Shown here: positions 63,840-64,000 of the stretch, piece by piece
Position numbering within the stretch: the first letter of the stretch is position 1
Layout of the letters: each line of letters begins with the position of its first letter
From: Oxyruncus cristatus
Lineage: Eukaryota > Chordata > Aves > Passeriformes > Cotingidae
Direction: 5' to 3'
Assembly: GCA_013399855.1 (NCBI GenBank)
Contig: VXAY01001307.1
Location: 1,093,324 to 1,157,323, forward strand
DNA: 64,000 nt
Program-made: the position numbers and the translations under genes
Notes under the pieces: generated by a model
Seen by the model: only the letters and a program-made list of their open reading frames with translations
What the model was told of the DNA's origin: nothing
The model's database searches: none

Positions 63840-64000
63840 TCAAACCCGCTCCCACCCTAAATTCAGGTGTGCTTGGAGCGCTCCTCGTTCCCGGCGCCGC
63901 GGGCAGGGAGGCCGCGGCCACAGCGAGCCAAAGGTGAACTTACGGTTATTATCTGGGTTTTTTAGGCAGGAGGAGCCTCCGCGCTGCCTTCCCACCCTCC
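63840..64000. promoter_or_regulatory. Possible edge of a second CpG-rich region
   Basis: From about 63870 the sequence becomes rich in CpG (CGGCGCCGCGGGCAGGG, GCCGCGGCC). The window ends before it can be judged. By human synteny this could approach the CLIP2 promoter, which is inference only. Confidence 0.25.

Noticed and set aside
44230..64000. CLIP2 coding exons expected by synteny on the + strand
   Set aside because: No CAP-Gly or Ser-rich N-terminal sequence was found; only non-coding 5' sequence could be present.

Overview
The window looks like nuclear DNA of a bird. It has short split exons, many CR1-type LINE fragments with the avian 3' end, and the gene order EIF4H (+) - LAT2 (+) - RFC2 (-). 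That order matches the human 7q11.23 Williams-Beuren interval; in birds this block normally lies on a GC-rich microchromosome (established knowledge). All gene calls come from reading translated exons against remembered human proteins and from checking splice-site GT/AG and reading-frame phase by hand.

Layout. 1-4241 is EIF4H intron 1; exon 1 lies to the left of the window. 4242-8590 holds EIF4H coding exons 2-7. 8591 to about 13990 probably contains the EIF4H 3' UTR, with several poly(A) signals. About 13990-23653 is intergenic and carries a 45/50-bp GC-rich minisatellite (17660-18500). 23654-32740 is LAT2, twelve small coding exons, the last of them only a candidate. About 33050-36290 is a non-coding gap between two convergent genes. 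36453-42833 is RFC2 on the minus strand, exons 11 back to 2. RFC2 exon 1 was not found and probably falls in the run of Ns at 43880-43980, inside a CpG island (about 43560-44230). 44230-64000 shows no recognisable coding exon. It holds CR1 copies, ancient MIR/L3-like remnants and one striking nested insertion: a piece of an RTE-like LINE at 51402-52186 inserted into a CR1, flanked by a perfect 10-bp target-site duplication.

The three genes do unrelated jobs. EIF4H is a translation-initiation RNA-binding protein that stimulates eIF4A. LAT2 (NTAL/LAB) is a membrane adaptor that recruits GRB2 in B cells and myeloid cells. RFC2 is an AAA+ subunit of the PCNA clamp loader. They are neighbours by conserved synteny, not by shared pathway. 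No undescribed multi-gene system is visible. The most informative oddity is the RTE-like insertion, because RTE LINEs are rare in birds and known mainly from horizontally transferred AviRTE.
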